From Myxococcales bacterium (lineage in GTDB: Bacteria; Myxococcota_A; Polyangia; Polyangiales; JADJMO01), in NCBI GenBank assembly GCA_016709545.1, contig JADJMO010000003.1:186001-250000 (forward strand): a stretch of DNA of 64,000 bases, read 5' to 3'. Shown here in pieces: positions 8,540 through 17,468 of this stretch. Numbering within the stretch: position 1 is the stretch's first letter; every line of letters starts with the position of its first letter. Made by a program: the position numbers and the translations under genes. The notes beneath the pieces were generated by a model, which did not search any database, was not told the origin of the DNA, and saw nothing but the letters and a program-made list of their open reading frames with translations.

Positions 8540-10134
8540 GTGGGATCGCGCTCGGAGAGTCGACGTCGCCTGCTCACCGGCACGGTGTTCGTCGCGATCA
8601 TCGTGGCCGCCGTGGTGCTCGCGGTCGTCACCTACCGCGCCGCGTTCCAGCTCGAGTCGCTGCGCGCCCAGGCGCTGTTCCAGGCCACGCTCGGCCTCGC
8701 CGACGAGAAGGTCGACCGCGTGGACCGCGCCATCGTCGAGTCGGACGACGCCATCCTCGCGCTCGGCGAGGGGGCGCGCCGACGAGGTGCCGCGTCGCTT
8801 CGGGGCCCCTCTCCCGCGCGACGCCGACCGTGGCCCACGTGCTCGTCCTCGACGCCTCGCCGACGCGCAACGTGATCGGGTTCGCCTCGCGCAACCCGGG
8901 GCCGCTCGACGACGCGTTCCGGCTGCTGCTGCTGCGCCGGGTGCTTCCCGACCTCGATCTGTCGACGCTGCCGATGTCGCAGATCAAGCACCTGCACCGC
9001 GCGTACGACGGCACGTTCCTCTTGCTCACCTATTTCCGGGCCCAGCACCTGCGCTCCGACGGCACCTACGACGAGCGCCTCGTGGTGCTCCACCACGACG
9101 TGGACTCGGTGCGCCGTGAGCTGCTCGAGCAGGTGGTGCCCGAGCCGCGCGCCGCGAGCGCCCGTGTGAACGTCGTCGACGACGAGGGCCGCATCATCTT
9201 CGGTCAGCCGCTCGGCAAGAGCGACCTCGTCGTGCAGAAGCGCTTCCCGACGACGCTCTACGCCTGGCGCCTGCAGGTCGCGCCGACGAGCAGCGAGGGG
9301 CTGGCCGAGAAGGCCCGCCGCCGGCGCTTCCTCGAGATGTCCCTCCTCGCCATGTCGGCGCTGGTGGTCGTGGCCGGGGCCATCGTGCTCCTGCTCGCGA
9401 CCGCGCAGGAGCGCCGCCTCAATGCGCTGCGGAGCGAGTTCGTCGCCAACGTCTCGCACGAGCTCAAGACCCCGCTCGCCATCGTGCGCATGTACGGCGA
9501 GCTCCTCGCGTCGGGGCGCGTGCCCACCGAGGAGAAGAAGCAGCAGTACCTCGGCACGATCGTGCGCGAGTCGGAGCGGCTCTCGGCGCTGATCGAGAAC
9601 GTGCTCGATTTCGCCCGCGTCGAGCGCGGCAAGAAGGTGGCGTACGAGTTCGCCGACGCGGAGCTCGGGGCGCTGGTGGGCAAGGCGGTCGAGGCGTGCC
9701 GCTACCGCGCCGACACGGAGGGCATGCGGCTCGAGCTCGAGACGGAGCCCGAGGTCTTCGCGCGCGTCGACGAGCGCGCCGTGCAGCTCGCGGTCATCAA
9801 CCTGGTGGAGAACGCGGTGAAGTACGCGCCCGCCTCCGAGGTGGTGAACGTCTCGGTGGGCCGGGAGAAGGGCGCCGCCGTGGTGCGCGTGCGCGATCGA
9901 GGACCGGGGATTCCGCCCGAAGATCGCGAGCGCGTGTTCGAGCGCTTCTACCGCGGCAAGCAGCCCGACGGCCGGCAGGTGCGCGGCAGCGGCATCGGGC
10001 TCTCGCTCGTGGCCAGCGTCATGGAGGCGCACCAGGGCGACGTGCGGGTCGAAGCGGGTGAGGACGGCGTCGGCAGCGTGTTCGTCCTGACGTTCCCCTT
10101 CGAGGGCCCCCCGCCGAGCAGCGTCCGGCGCTGA
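8540..10134 (+). CDS. Membrane sensor histidine kinase (frame broken)
   Basis: About 530 residues. It starts at GTG 8540 with a membrane helix (TGTVFVAIIVAAVVLAVVTY), followed by a periplasmic sensor region (about 45-270) and a second helix (LLAMSALVVVAGAIVLLLA). Then come HisKA with the phospho-acceptor in FVANVSHELKTPLAIVRMYG and HATPase_c boxes N (VINLVENAVKYAP), G1 (RVRDRGPGIPPED), F (FERFYRG) and G2 (GSGIGLSLVASVM). The frame breaks at the G-run 8770-8774 (one extra G) and in the CG repeat at 8815-8820; the intervening reading ADEVPRRFGAPLPR fits. No response regulator gene is next to it, so it is orphan in this window. The signal sensed is unknown. Confidence 0.88.
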
Positions 10135-10269
10135 CTCGGGAGCGACAGAGCAAACGGGGCTGGCGCAGGCTGGCGCAGGCCTCCCGGGACGTTCGTCGAG
10201 AACTTCCCGATCGGCGAGGTTGGCCGGATCGGTCCCGATCGTGCATGCTGCACGCCTCGGAGGCTTCCC

Positions 10270-11250
10270 ATGCGCGCGCTCTTCTCGTCTCGGTTCTCCT
10301 CGGCGGCCGTGGCCCTGACCCTGTCGTGGGTCGCGATCGGCTGCGGTGGGCGCCTCAATCCCGACGATGGATGTCCCGACGACCGGTGTGTCGACGGCGG
10401 CGACACCGGCCTCGTCGACTCGAGCGCCGACTCGATCGGAGACCCCGACACCTCTCCGGACACGGCTCCGACCGGCTGCGGTCCTGGCTACGCGTGCACC
10501 TCGGGCACGAGCTGTCGCCCCGATTCCTGCAACACTTGCTACTGCTCCGGTGGCACGTACAGCTGCACCGCGATGTGGTGCGGCGACAGCGGTCCGCCCC
10601 CGCCCCCGCCTCCTCTCTGCCCTTCGTACGTGCCCCTGGACGGGACGACCTGCAGCGGCGTCGTCGACTGCACCTATTCGAACGGTTGCGGCGGCACCAC
10701 CTACGCATACTGCACGGGCACCCGCTGGGCCGTGAAGTCGGAGCCCTGCTCCTCGCCCACGTGCCCCAAGGCCGAGCCCACCGAGGGCACACCGTGCAAG
10801 GGCCCCATCAAGTGCGGGTACACCAACGCCTGCGGCGGCTTCGACACCGCGTACTGCGACGTCTCGCCGTACTGGAAGATCGCGCGCGGCGATTGCCCGC
10901 CGCCTCCGCCTCCGCCTCCGCCGTCTTGTCCGACCCTCAAGCCGGCGCCGTTCTCCGCCTGCACGGGCCTCAGCAACTGCAGCTGGAACAACGGCTGCGG
11001 CAACATCACCTACGGCTACTGCGACGGCAAGTCCTGGAACATGAAGGAGCCCGGCTGCATCCCCGGCTGCCCCAGCAGCAAGCCAGTCGGTGGCGCGGCG
11101 TGTAAGCCGCTCCCGACGGGCGGCTCCTGCCAGTACATCGCCATCGCGGGGACGAGCTGCACGACGCAGTGCTTCTGCGCCGACGACGGACGCTGGGCCT
11201 GCCTCACCCCGCCGTGCGCAGGGACGGGCGGCGGCAGCCCTGGCGGCTGA
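10270..11250 (+). CDS. Cys-rich lipoprotein with three internal repeats
   Basis: 326-residue predicted lipoprotein: signal peptide then lipobox WVAIGC at about residue 25, and an Asp/Ser/Thr-rich spacer. The mature part has three homologous blocks of about 60 residues separated by polyproline (seven to nine Pro). Each block follows a pattern like CxGxxxCxYxNxCGGxxxAYCxxxxWxxxxxxC; examples are CTYSNGCGGTTYAYC, CGYTNACGGFDTAYC and CSWNNGCGNITYGYC. A final Cys-rich part follows (CQYIAIAGTSCTTQCFC). The even Cys spacing suggests disulfide-stabilised modules outside the cytoplasm. I do not recognise a named family; surface or adhesive roles are only guesses. Confidence 0.8.
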   Translation: MRALFSSRFSSAAVALTLSWVAIGCGGRLNPDDGCPDDRCVDGGDTGLVDSSADSIGDPDTSPDTAPTGCGPGYACTSGTSCRPDSCNTCYCSGGTYSCTAMWCGDSGPPPPPPPLCPSYVPLDGTTCSGVVDCTYSNGCGGTTYAYCTGTRWAVKSEPCSSPTCPKAEPTEGTPCKGPIKCGYTNACGGFDTAYCDVSPYWKIARGDCPPPPPPPPPSCPTLKPAPFSACTGLSNCSWNNGCGNITYGYCDGKSWNMKEPGCIPGCPSSKPVGGAACKPLPTGGSCQYIAIAGTSCTTQCFCADDGRWACLTPPCAGTGGGSPGG

Positions 11251-11310
11251 GGCAACTCGCTCCGAACGCCTATGCCTTCGGGGGCGGACGGTCTATGACG
11301 CAGTCCCCCC

Positions 11311-12261
11311 ATGAAGGTCACCGAGCACCTCGCACAGGCGAAGCGCCCGCTCATCAGCTTCGAGATCATCCCCCCGCGCCGCGGCGGTGACGTCCGCGCG
11401 CTGATGTCTCTGGTCGAAGACCTGGTCAAGCACCGCCCGCCGTACATCGACATCACGAGCCACCCCGCCGAGATCGTCTACAAGGACACCGAGACGGGCA
11501 TCCAGCGGCGCGTGGTGCGCAAGCGCCCCGGCACGCTCGGGGTGTGCGCCCTCATCCAGAACAAATACGAGGTCGATGCGGTCCCGCACGTGCTCTGCCG
11601 CGGCTTCTCCCGCGAAGAGACCGAGGACTTCCTCATCGAGCTCCGGTACCTCGGCATCGAGAACGTCCTCGCGGTGCGCGGCGACGACAAGGGCTTCCAG
11701 AAGGTGCTCGCCCACGGACGCACGTCCAACGACTACGCCGCCGACCTCGTGCGCCAGATCACCCGCATGAACCAGGGGGTCTACGTGGACGAGGAGGCGG
11801 ACAACGCCCCCACGAGCTTCTGCGTCGGCGTCTCCGGGTACCCGGAGAAGCACTTCGAGGCGCCGAACCTCGAGACCGATCTGCGGCGCGTCAAGGAGAA
11901 GGTCGAGGCCGGCGCCGAGTACGTCGTGACCCAGATGTTCTTCAAGAACGACTACTACTTCCGGTTCGTCGACGCGTGTCGCGCCAGCGGCATCACGGTG
12001 CCGATCATCCCCGGCCTCAAGGTGCTCACCGGGCGCGACCAGGTGGTGTCCATCCCGCGCACGTTCCACTGCGAGATCCCGAGCGAACTCTCCGACGAGG
12101 TCGCGGCGGCGACGAAGCCCGAGCACGTGCGGGAGATCGGGATCAAGTGGGCCACTGCGCAGGCGCGCGGGCTCCTCGATCGAGGGGTGCCGAGCCTCCA
12201 CTTCTACGTGATGCAGAGCGCCGCCGCGATCAACGGCGTGATGAAGAACCTCGCGCTCTGA
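11311..12261 (+). CDS. metF: Methylenetetrahydrofolate reductase
   Basis: 316-residue FAD enzyme reducing 5,10-methylene-THF to 5-methyl-THF for methionine synthesis. Signatures: ISFEIIPPRRGG at the N-terminus with the catalytic Glu of the FEIxPP motif, YIDITSHPAE, NVLAVRGDDKGF (LRGDxP-type region), SFCVGVSGYPEKHFEAP, YVVTQMFFKNDYYF (TQxFF motif) and VPIIPGLKVLT. The length is that of bacterial single-domain MetF. The start at ATG 11311 is the only one fitting the family N-terminus. No SAM riboswitch-like structure is apparent in the 60-bp upstream gap. Confidence 0.96.
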   Translation: MKVTEHLAQAKRPLISFEIIPPRRGGDVRALMSLVEDLVKHRPPYIDITSHPAEIVYKDTETGIQRRVVRKRPGTLGVCALIQNKYEVDAVPHVLCRGFSREETEDFLIELRYLGIENVLAVRGDDKGFQKVLAHGRTSNDYAADLVRQITRMNQGVYVDEEADNAPTSFCVGVSGYPEKHFEAPNLETDLRRVKEKVEAGAEYVVTQMFFKNDYYFRFVDACRASGITVPIIPGLKVLTGRDQVVSIPRTFHCEIPSELSDEVAAATKPEHVREIGIKWATAQARGLLDRGVPSLHFYVMQSAAAINGVMKNLAL

Positions 12262-12353
12262 CCTGCGGCACCGCGTCGCCGCGTTCGTCCGCCGAGCGCG
12301 GCGGAAGCGCAAAGCGTGTTTGCACGTCCTGACAATCCTGCTTGATTGAGGCG

Positions 12354-14147
12354 ATGCGCAAGCTCGCTTTCTTGCTGGTGGCGGTCCTCGCGGTCGGTGC
12401 GTGCGACAAGACGGAGGGCGACGACATCCTCGAGCCCGTGCCGCCGACGTCGAAGCCGCTGGGCTCGCCGCCCGACTACGGCTCCACGGTGCGCGCCGCC
12501 ACGCCGCCTCCGCCGATCTCGGGTGGCACGCTGCACGTGACGAAGGACGGCGCCTTCGCGGTGGTCGCGGACCCCGAGCGCGATCGCCTGAGCATCGTCG
12601 AGCTGGCCACGCGCGCCGTCCGCCACGTGCCCCTCGGCGCGCAAGCCGAGCCCGGTCGCATCGTGGAGGACGAGGCGGGTCGCGTGCACGTGGCGCTGCG
12701 TCGCGCGGGAACCGTGGCGACCGTTCGGATCTCGGACGGCGTGGTCGAGGCCAAGCGCCCGGTGTGCCCCGCGCCGCGTGGGATCGCGCTGGACCCGGCG
12801 TCGAAGCAGCTCGTCGTCGTGTGCGTCGGCGGCGAGGTGGTGGACCTGCCGCTCGACGTCGCGCAGGCCGCCAAGCTCCGCGTGCGCATGGTGCCCGATC
12901 TCCGTGACGTCGTCGTCACCCCCACCAAGACCTTCGTGAGCACCTTCCGTGCGGCGCGGGTCTACGAGCTGACGCCCGGTGCGACCGATCCGTTGCCGAG
13001 TCCGCTGCCGATGGCGATGTTCAAGACCCCGCTCGGCCCGATGACGGCGAGCGTCGGCTGGCGCATGCGTCCCTTCGAGGGGGGCGCCGTGCTCGTGCAC
13101 CAGATCGCGCTCGACCCCGGCATGCCAGTGTCGACGGGGCCGGGTGGCTACGGGGGCGGCGATCAGAAGGACTGCACGGGCAGCATCGTCCAGAGCCAGC
13201 TCAGCGTGCTGGGTGGCGCGGGCTCGCGCTTCTTCTCTCCCATCCCCGCGGCGGTCCTCCCCGTCGACGTGGCCGCCAGCAGCAGCGAGCTCGTCGTGGT
13301 CGCCGCCGGCAACGCGAAGAACCGCGACACGCCCCAGCTCATCCGGGTCCGGACCAGCGGGTCCAGCGCCTTCTGCGAGAAGGGGCTCCCGATGGCCGCG
13401 CCCCCCGGGCAGGCCGTCGCCGTGGCCTTCGGGGGCGAGCGGTGGTTCGTGCAGACCCGCGAGCCCGCCGCCCTCCACGTGTACGACGCCGACGTCACCA
13501 AGGCGCCGGCGACCATCCCGCTCGCGACCGATTCCTTTGCGGACACGGGGCACCTCGTCTTCCACGCCAACAGCGGCAACTTCCTCGCGTGCGCCTCGTG
13601 TCACCCCGAGGGCGGCGACGACGGTCGCACGTGGAACTTCGCGGACCTCGGTCCGCGGCGCACGCAGTCGTTCCGCGGCGGCTTCCTCAAGACCGCGCCG
13701 TTCCACTGGGACGGCGACATGCGCGACCTGCGCGCCCTGACGGACGCCGTGCTCACCGGCCGCATGAGCGGACCCAAGCTCGACGCGGCGCAGCTCGACG
13801 CCCTCGGCGCGTGGCTCGACGCCGTGCCTGCCCTGCCGACACCCGCGGTGACCAAGGGCTCGGTCGAGGCCGGGGCGACGCTGTTCGCCGACCGCGGCTG
13901 CGCCAAGTGCCACGCCGGCGCGACCACGACCACCAACGCGAACGTCGACGTCGGGACCGGCGGCGCGTTCCAGGTGCCGTCGCTGCGCGGCGTGTTCTAT
14001 CGCGCGCCGTACATGCACACGGGGTGCGTGCAGACCCTCGCCGACCGCTTCACCGCGGGCTGCGCCGGCGGAGACCTCCACGGCAAGACGAGCGGGCTCT
14101 CCGCGACCCAGATCGACGACCTCGTCGCGTACCTGTCGACGCGGTGA
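12354..14147 (+). CDS. Beta-propeller/di-heme c-type cytochrome lipoprotein (MauG/CCP-like C-terminus)
   Basis: 597-residue exported protein. It starts at ATG 12354 with signal peptide KLAFLLVAVLAVGAC and a lipobox (VGAC). Residues about 55-370 look like a seven-bladed YVTN/WD-type propeller (GGTLHVTKDGAFAVVADP, RGIALDPASKQLVVVCV). The C-terminal 190 residues carry two heme c sites: CASCH (near 423) and CAKCH (near 524), with the intervening FRGGFLKTAPFHWDGDM and later APYMHTGCVQTLADRF, resembling di-heme peroxidase/MauG proteins. A role in periplasmic electron transfer or peroxide reduction is likely but unproven. It stands between metF and an RCC1 lipoprotein with no operon evidence. Confidence 0.85.
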   Translation: MRKLAFLLVAVLAVGACDKTEGDDILEPVPPTSKPLGSPPDYGSTVRAATPPPPISGGTLHVTKDGAFAVVADPERDRLSIVELATRAVRHVPLGAQAEPGRIVEDEAGRVHVALRRAGTVATVRISDGVVEAKRPVCPAPRGIALDPASKQLVVVCVGGEVVDLPLDVAQAAKLRVRMVPDLRDVVVTPTKTFVSTFRAARVYELTPGATDPLPSPLPMAMFKTPLGPMTASVGWRMRPFEGGAVLVHQIALDPGMPVSTGPGGYGGGDQKDCTGSIVQSQLSVLGGAGSRFFSPIPAAVLPVDVAASSSELVVVAAGNAKNRDTPQLIRVRTSGSSAFCEKGLPMAAPPGQAVAVAFGGERWFVQTREPAALHVYDADVTKAPATIPLATDSFADTGHLVFHANSGNFLACASCHPEGGDDGRTWNFADLGPRRTQSFRGGFLKTAPFHWDGDMRDLRALTDAVLTGRMSGPKLDAAQLDALGAWLDAVPALPTPAVTKGSVEAGATLFADRGCAKCHAGATTTTNANVDVGTGGAFQVPSLRGVFYRAPYMHTGCVQTLADRFTAGCAGGDLHGKTSGLSATQIDDLVAYLSTR

Positions 14148-14290
14148 CCTCCCTGCTTTGATGTCGCGCAAGCGGCCCATCGCCACCTCCTGGCCGTTCA
14201 CGTGTCCTGTGAACCCGCGACGGCGCGAGACTCTGTGCCACGGAGTTTCGCCCCACCCGACCGAGGCACGGGTTCTGCTGAGCCGATCGC

Positions 14291-15373
14291 ATGACGAGAT
14301 CTGCCTGGTTCGGTGCCCTGTTCTTCGTGGGTTGCGGGAGTAGCAACGCTACGGCGCCGGAGCAGCCTGCACCGACGACGACGCCCCTCGGCGACGTTGC
14401 GCTCACCGGCGCGCCAGAACCAGCGGCGCCGCGCACCCTGGGGGTCGGCTCCTCCCACGCCTGCGCGGTCGTTGCCGGGGGTGTCCGGTGCTGGGGCAGC
14501 AACTCACAAGGACAGCTGGGCGACGGGACGACGACGACGCCGAAGAAGTCGGTCGTCGTGCCTGGTCTGGCCGACATCGTCGAAGTTGCCGTGGGCGATG
14601 TCCACACGTGCGCGCGGTCCGCCGCGGGTAGCGTGTGGTGCTGGGGTGGCAACGCCAGCGGTGAACTGGGCTACGAGACCACGGACATGTGTGGGCCGAC
14701 GCCGTGTTCGCGCCAACCACGACCGGTCGCCGCCCTGACGTCCACGCTGCGGGTGGCCGCGGGCAACGGGCGTACGTGTGGTCTGAAGAACGATGGCGGC
14801 GTCCGCTGCTTCGGCTTCTCCACCCAGTGGGACGCGCCGCTCTCCAACAACCAGGACGTGGCCATCGACTCCAGCTCGGGCGTGTGCGTCATCGCGGCTC
14901 CAGCGAGGGTGGTCCGCTGCTGGTCCGGCGGAGCCCTCGGGGCGGAGCGGATGGTTGCCAAGAAGGGTGGAGGCGGTCCTCAGCCGGGATTCGTCCGACT
15001 CTCGCTGGGATCCGAGAAGGCCGGAGTCCTCGACGACGGCAGCGTCGTTGCCTGGGACGGCGCGCGCATGCCTGCCCTCGGGAAGGCCCTCGATCTCGGG
15101 ACAGCGCCGCTCTTCGGCTGCGCGCTCCTCGAGGGTGGGGGTCCCGTCTGCTGGGGCAACAACAGCCTGGGCACCCTCGGCCGTGCGGGGCCTTCCAGCG
15201 ATACACCGGTATCCGTCAACAAGCTGGTGAGCATGGGAGAGCTCGCGGTCGGCCGCGACGCGTCCTGTGCCCGCACGGCAGACGAAGTCTGGTGCTGGGG
15301 GAGCAATGGCAGCGGCGTGGTGAGTCCGGGTGGCAGCATGACGAGCACGGGACCGGGCCGCGTGACGTTGTAG
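14291..15373 (+). CDS. RCC1-repeat lipoprotein
   Basis: 360-residue predicted lipoprotein (signal peptide with lipobox FFVGC, then a Pro/Thr-rich spacer). The mature protein consists of RCC1/BLIP-II-type propeller repeats, seen as HACAVVAGGVRCWGSNSQGQ, TCARSAAGSVWCWGGNASGE, GCALLEGGGPVCWGNNS and SCARTADEVWCWGSNGSG. The C...CWG pattern within each blade is typical of large secreted myxobacterial RCC1 proteins. Function unknown; propellers of this kind usually bind proteins. Its base composition looks slightly less GC-rich than its neighbours by eye. The 143 bp upstream hold no recognisable promoter or gene. Confidence 0.85.
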   Translation: MTRSAWFGALFFVGCGSSNATAPEQPAPTTTPLGDVALTGAPEPAAPRTLGVGSSHACAVVAGGVRCWGSNSQGQLGDGTTTTPKKSVVVPGLADIVEVAVGDVHTCARSAAGSVWCWGGNASGELGYETTDMCGPTPCSRQPRPVAALTSTLRVAAGNGRTCGLKNDGGVRCFGFSTQWDAPLSNNQDVAIDSSSGVCVIAAPARVVRCWSGGALGAERMVAKKGGGGPQPGFVRLSLGSEKAGVLDDGSVVAWDGARMPALGKALDLGTAPLFGCALLEGGGPVCWGNNSLGTLGRAGPSSDTPVSVNKLVSMGELAVGRDASCARTADEVWCWGSNGSGVVSPGGSMTSTGPGRVTL

Positions 15374-15388
15374 CCCGCCTGGGCGGCC

Positions 15389-15439
15389 TTGACCGAGTTC
15401 CTACGCGACCGTATATAAATCCTACGTCATGGTAGGAAC
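15389..15439 (+). promoter_or_regulatory. Promoter and palindromic operator of the TetR gene
   Basis: A sigma-70-like promoter: TTGACC at 15389-15394, 17-bp spacer, TATATA at 15412-15417. Two nested inverted repeats overlap it: GTTCCTAC (15397-15404) with GTAGGAAC (15432-15439), and TCCTAC (15420-15425) with GTAGGA (15432-15437), which has a 6-bp spacer. The ATG at 15429 lies inside the inner palindrome, about 5 bp after the expected transcription start, so the mRNA would be nearly leaderless. This layout fits autorepression by the TetR protein. Confidence 0.65.
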
Positions 15440-16055
15440 AGGTCGCGCGCGTAGACGTGCTCCCCACCTCGGGCCCGAACGGCGGCGGCCCGAGGTGCTC
15501 GACGCCGCGCTCGCCCTCGCCGAGCGCGACGGGATCCGCGCCGTGACCATGGAGGCCGTCGCCCAGGCGCTGCGGGTCACCAAGCCCGTGGTGTACGCGT
15601 GCTTCGGTTCGCGCGAAGAGCTCGTCGATCAGCTGCTCGCCCGCGAGGAGGCGCGCCTCGTCGAGGGTGTCCTCGCCGCGCTGCCCACGGAGCTCGACCT
15701 CGGGGATCCCGAGCGGATGTTCACCGCCGGCTTCACGGCGCTCGTCGGGTTCGCGGCGAAGCACCCCGGCGCGTGGCAGCTCGTCCTCGCGCCCGACCCC
15801 GACCCGTCGGTCACCCTGCGCTACGGGCGCGCACGGGCCCGGGTCTCTGGGCGCGTCGCCGAGCTCATGCGGGTCGGGCTCGTGGCGGGTGGCACGACGG
15901 ACGTCGACCGCAAGCTCCCGCTCCTGGTCGAGCTGTTCATGTCGGCCGGCGACGCCGCGGTCCACGCGATGGTGCGTGGCCCCACGCCTTGGTCCCCCGA
16001 CGAGCTCGGGGCGTTCGTCGGCCGCGTCGTCCTCGGTGCCCTGCGCAACGCGTGA
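15429..16055 (+). CDS. TetR/AcrR family transcriptional regulator
   Basis: 208-residue repressor. The N-terminal helix-turn-helix reads ALALAERDGIRAVTMEAVAQ then LRVTKPVVYACFGSREELVD, the usual TetR_N signature (T...VAxxxGVxxxxxYxHFxxKxxL, here with CFGSREEL). The C-terminal ligand-binding part (LGDPERMFTAGFTALVGFAA, GAWQLVLAPDPDPS) is divergent, as is normal. The start at ATG 15429 lies within its own operator, and a downstream start cannot be excluded. The MpaB-type oxygenase gene follows after 22 bp on the same strand and is the likely co-regulated target. Confidence 0.93.
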   Translation: MVGTGRARRRAPHLGPERRRPEVLDAALALAERDGIRAVTMEAVAQALRVTKPVVYACFGSREELVDQLLAREEARLVEGVLAALPTELDLGDPERMFTAGFTALVGFAAKHPGAWQLVLAPDPDPSVTLRYGRARARVSGRVAELMRVGLVAGGTTDVDRKLPLLVELFMSAGDAAVHAMVRGPTPWSPDELGAFVGRVVLGALRNA

Positions 16056-16077
16056 TCGTCCACGAGAGGAGTCGTGC

Positions 16078-17007
16078 ATGTCCAAGGAACACACTTCGCC
16101 GCGCCCGCGTGAGGACTGGGGCTTCTTCGGCCCTCGCTCGCCCACGTGGCGCATCTGGAGCGCTCCGACGGCGCTCCTGGCGTTCCGCCGCTCGATCGTG
16201 GTCGAGAGCTTCGACCCGTTCCTCGCGATCGCGGTCCACGAGCAGAACGGCGTCCGGAGCGACCCGCACGGCCGCCTCGAGCGCACGCTGCGGTACTTCC
16301 TCACCGTGGCCTGCGGCGATGCGCGCTCGGCGATCGAGGCCTCGCAGATCCTGCTCCGCGTCCACGCGAAGGCCCACGGGACCGAGCCGATCACCGGCCG
16401 ACGCTACAGCGCGAACGACCCGGCTGCGCAGCTCTGGATCCACGTCACGGGGTGGCACTCGAACCTCCTCTGCTACGAGCGCTTCGGCCCGGGGCCGCTC
16501 TCGGCCGAAGAGGAGCGTCGCTACTGGGCCGACTGCGTCGAGGCCGCGGCCCTCCAGACCTGCAACCCCTCCGAAGTGCCGCGGTCGCGCGCCGAGGTGC
16601 GGGAGTACTACGCGGCGGTGCGGTCGCGCCTGTGCATGTCGGAGCACGCCCGCCGACTGATCCACTACTTCCTCTCGCCGCCCCGCGCGGTGACGGGCAC
16701 GGGCGGGTGGCTCGCGAGCCGCTTCCTGAGGCCGGCGGTGGTCTCGACGATCCCGCGTTGGATGCGCGAGCTCGGTGGGTTCGATCAGGCGCGCGCCGTC
16801 GACCGTGCCATCGTGCCCGCCGTTCGCGCCGCGGTCCGCGCTGCGGCGAGGCCCTCGGTCATGCGTGGCCTCGTCCGCGACCTCGCGCCCTCGGCTGCGC
16901 CGTTGATGGAGGAGATCCTGTCGCTGGCCCCGCCGCTCGCCGACGAAGTGACGACGGTCGCGCGCGCCCGGGAGCGCCATGGAGCGCGACCCGCCGCCGT
17001 CGCTTGA
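16078..17007 (+). CDS. Oxygenase MpaB family protein (DUF2236)
   Basis: 309-residue protein of the DUF2236 family (rubber oxygenase Lcp / MpaB-like, heme b binding). A strong ribosome site GAGAGGAG precedes ATG 16078. The sequence shows the family pattern around conserved Arg and His residues: FRRSIVVESFDPFLAIAVHE, RLERTLRYFLTVACGDARSA, LRVHAKAHG (the conserved RxxHxxxxG helix), GRRYSANDPAAQLWIHVTGW and RRYWADC. Members oxidise hydrophobic substrates or terpenoid tails; the substrate here is unknown. It is predicted to form an operon with the TetR regulator 22 bp upstream. Its 3' end lies 2 bp from the convergent nucleotidyltransferase gene. Confidence 0.85.
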   Translation: MSKEHTSPRPREDWGFFGPRSPTWRIWSAPTALLAFRRSIVVESFDPFLAIAVHEQNGVRSDPHGRLERTLRYFLTVACGDARSAIEASQILLRVHAKAHGTEPITGRRYSANDPAAQLWIHVTGWHSNLLCYERFGPGPLSAEEERRYWADCVEAAALQTCNPSEVPRSRAEVREYYAAVRSRLCMSEHARRLIHYFLSPPRAVTGTGGWLASRFLRPAVVSTIPRWMRELGGFDQARAVDRAIVPAVRAAVRAAARPSVMRGLVRDLAPSAAPLMEEILSLAPPLADEVTTVARARERHGARPAAVA

Positions 17008-17009
17008 GG

Positions 17010-17468
17010 TCACTGGCTGCTGCGTTCGAGGAAGTCCACGTCCGCGAGGTCCTGCGGACGCCCGGCCGCGCGCTTGTTGGTGAGGAGATCGTCGCGAGCG
17101 ATGATGGTGCACGGCACGCCGTCGAGATCGAGGCTCCATCGGCGAAGCCAGGCATCCTCGAATCGAACCCCACTGATCTCGGTGAGCAGCTCGATGCGAA
17201 AGGGCGGCGTGCCCATACGATAGCCTGTCCCAGCCTCGGCGAAGTCGCTCACGGAGACTCCTTGCAGCGGCGCTCCGAACTCGCGTAGCGCGTGAACGAC
17301 CCGCTCGGCGTTCGTCGGGCTGGCCTCGATGAAGAGATCGAAGTCCTTGGTCGCTCGGGGGTGTCCGAACAGGCCCACGGCGTGTCCACCGACGAGGAGG
17401 TAGCGAGCCTCAGCGGCGTTCAAGGCGGTAAGCAGATCGAGGAAGTCGGGGCTCCATCGTCGTGCCAT
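17010..17468 (-). CDS. Nucleotidyltransferase-fold protein (MNT/AbiEii-like)
   Basis: 152-residue nucleotidyltransferase. The core motif appears as RYLLVGGHAVGLFGHPRATK then DFDLFIEAS, i.e. the GG/hG...RxTxDxDxh pattern of minimal and AbiEii-type NTases. The downstream segment FRIELLTEISGVRFEDAW supplies a further acidic strand, and TIIARDDLLTNKRAAGRPQDLADVDFL resembles the usual LI..K...gR.KDl.D...L ending. Its 5' end overlaps the small gene upstream by 59 bp. Such pairs often behave as toxin-antitoxin or abortive-infection modules, although many family members are uncharacterised. No substrate can be inferred. Confidence 0.78.
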   Translation of the reverse strand: MARRWSPDFLDLLTALNAAEARYLLVGGHAVGLFGHPRATKDFDLFIEASPTNAERVVHALREFGAPLQGVSVSDFAEAGTGYRMGTPPFRIELLTEISGVRFEDAWLRRWSLDLDGVPCTIIARDDLLTNKRAAGRPQDLADVDFLERSSQ

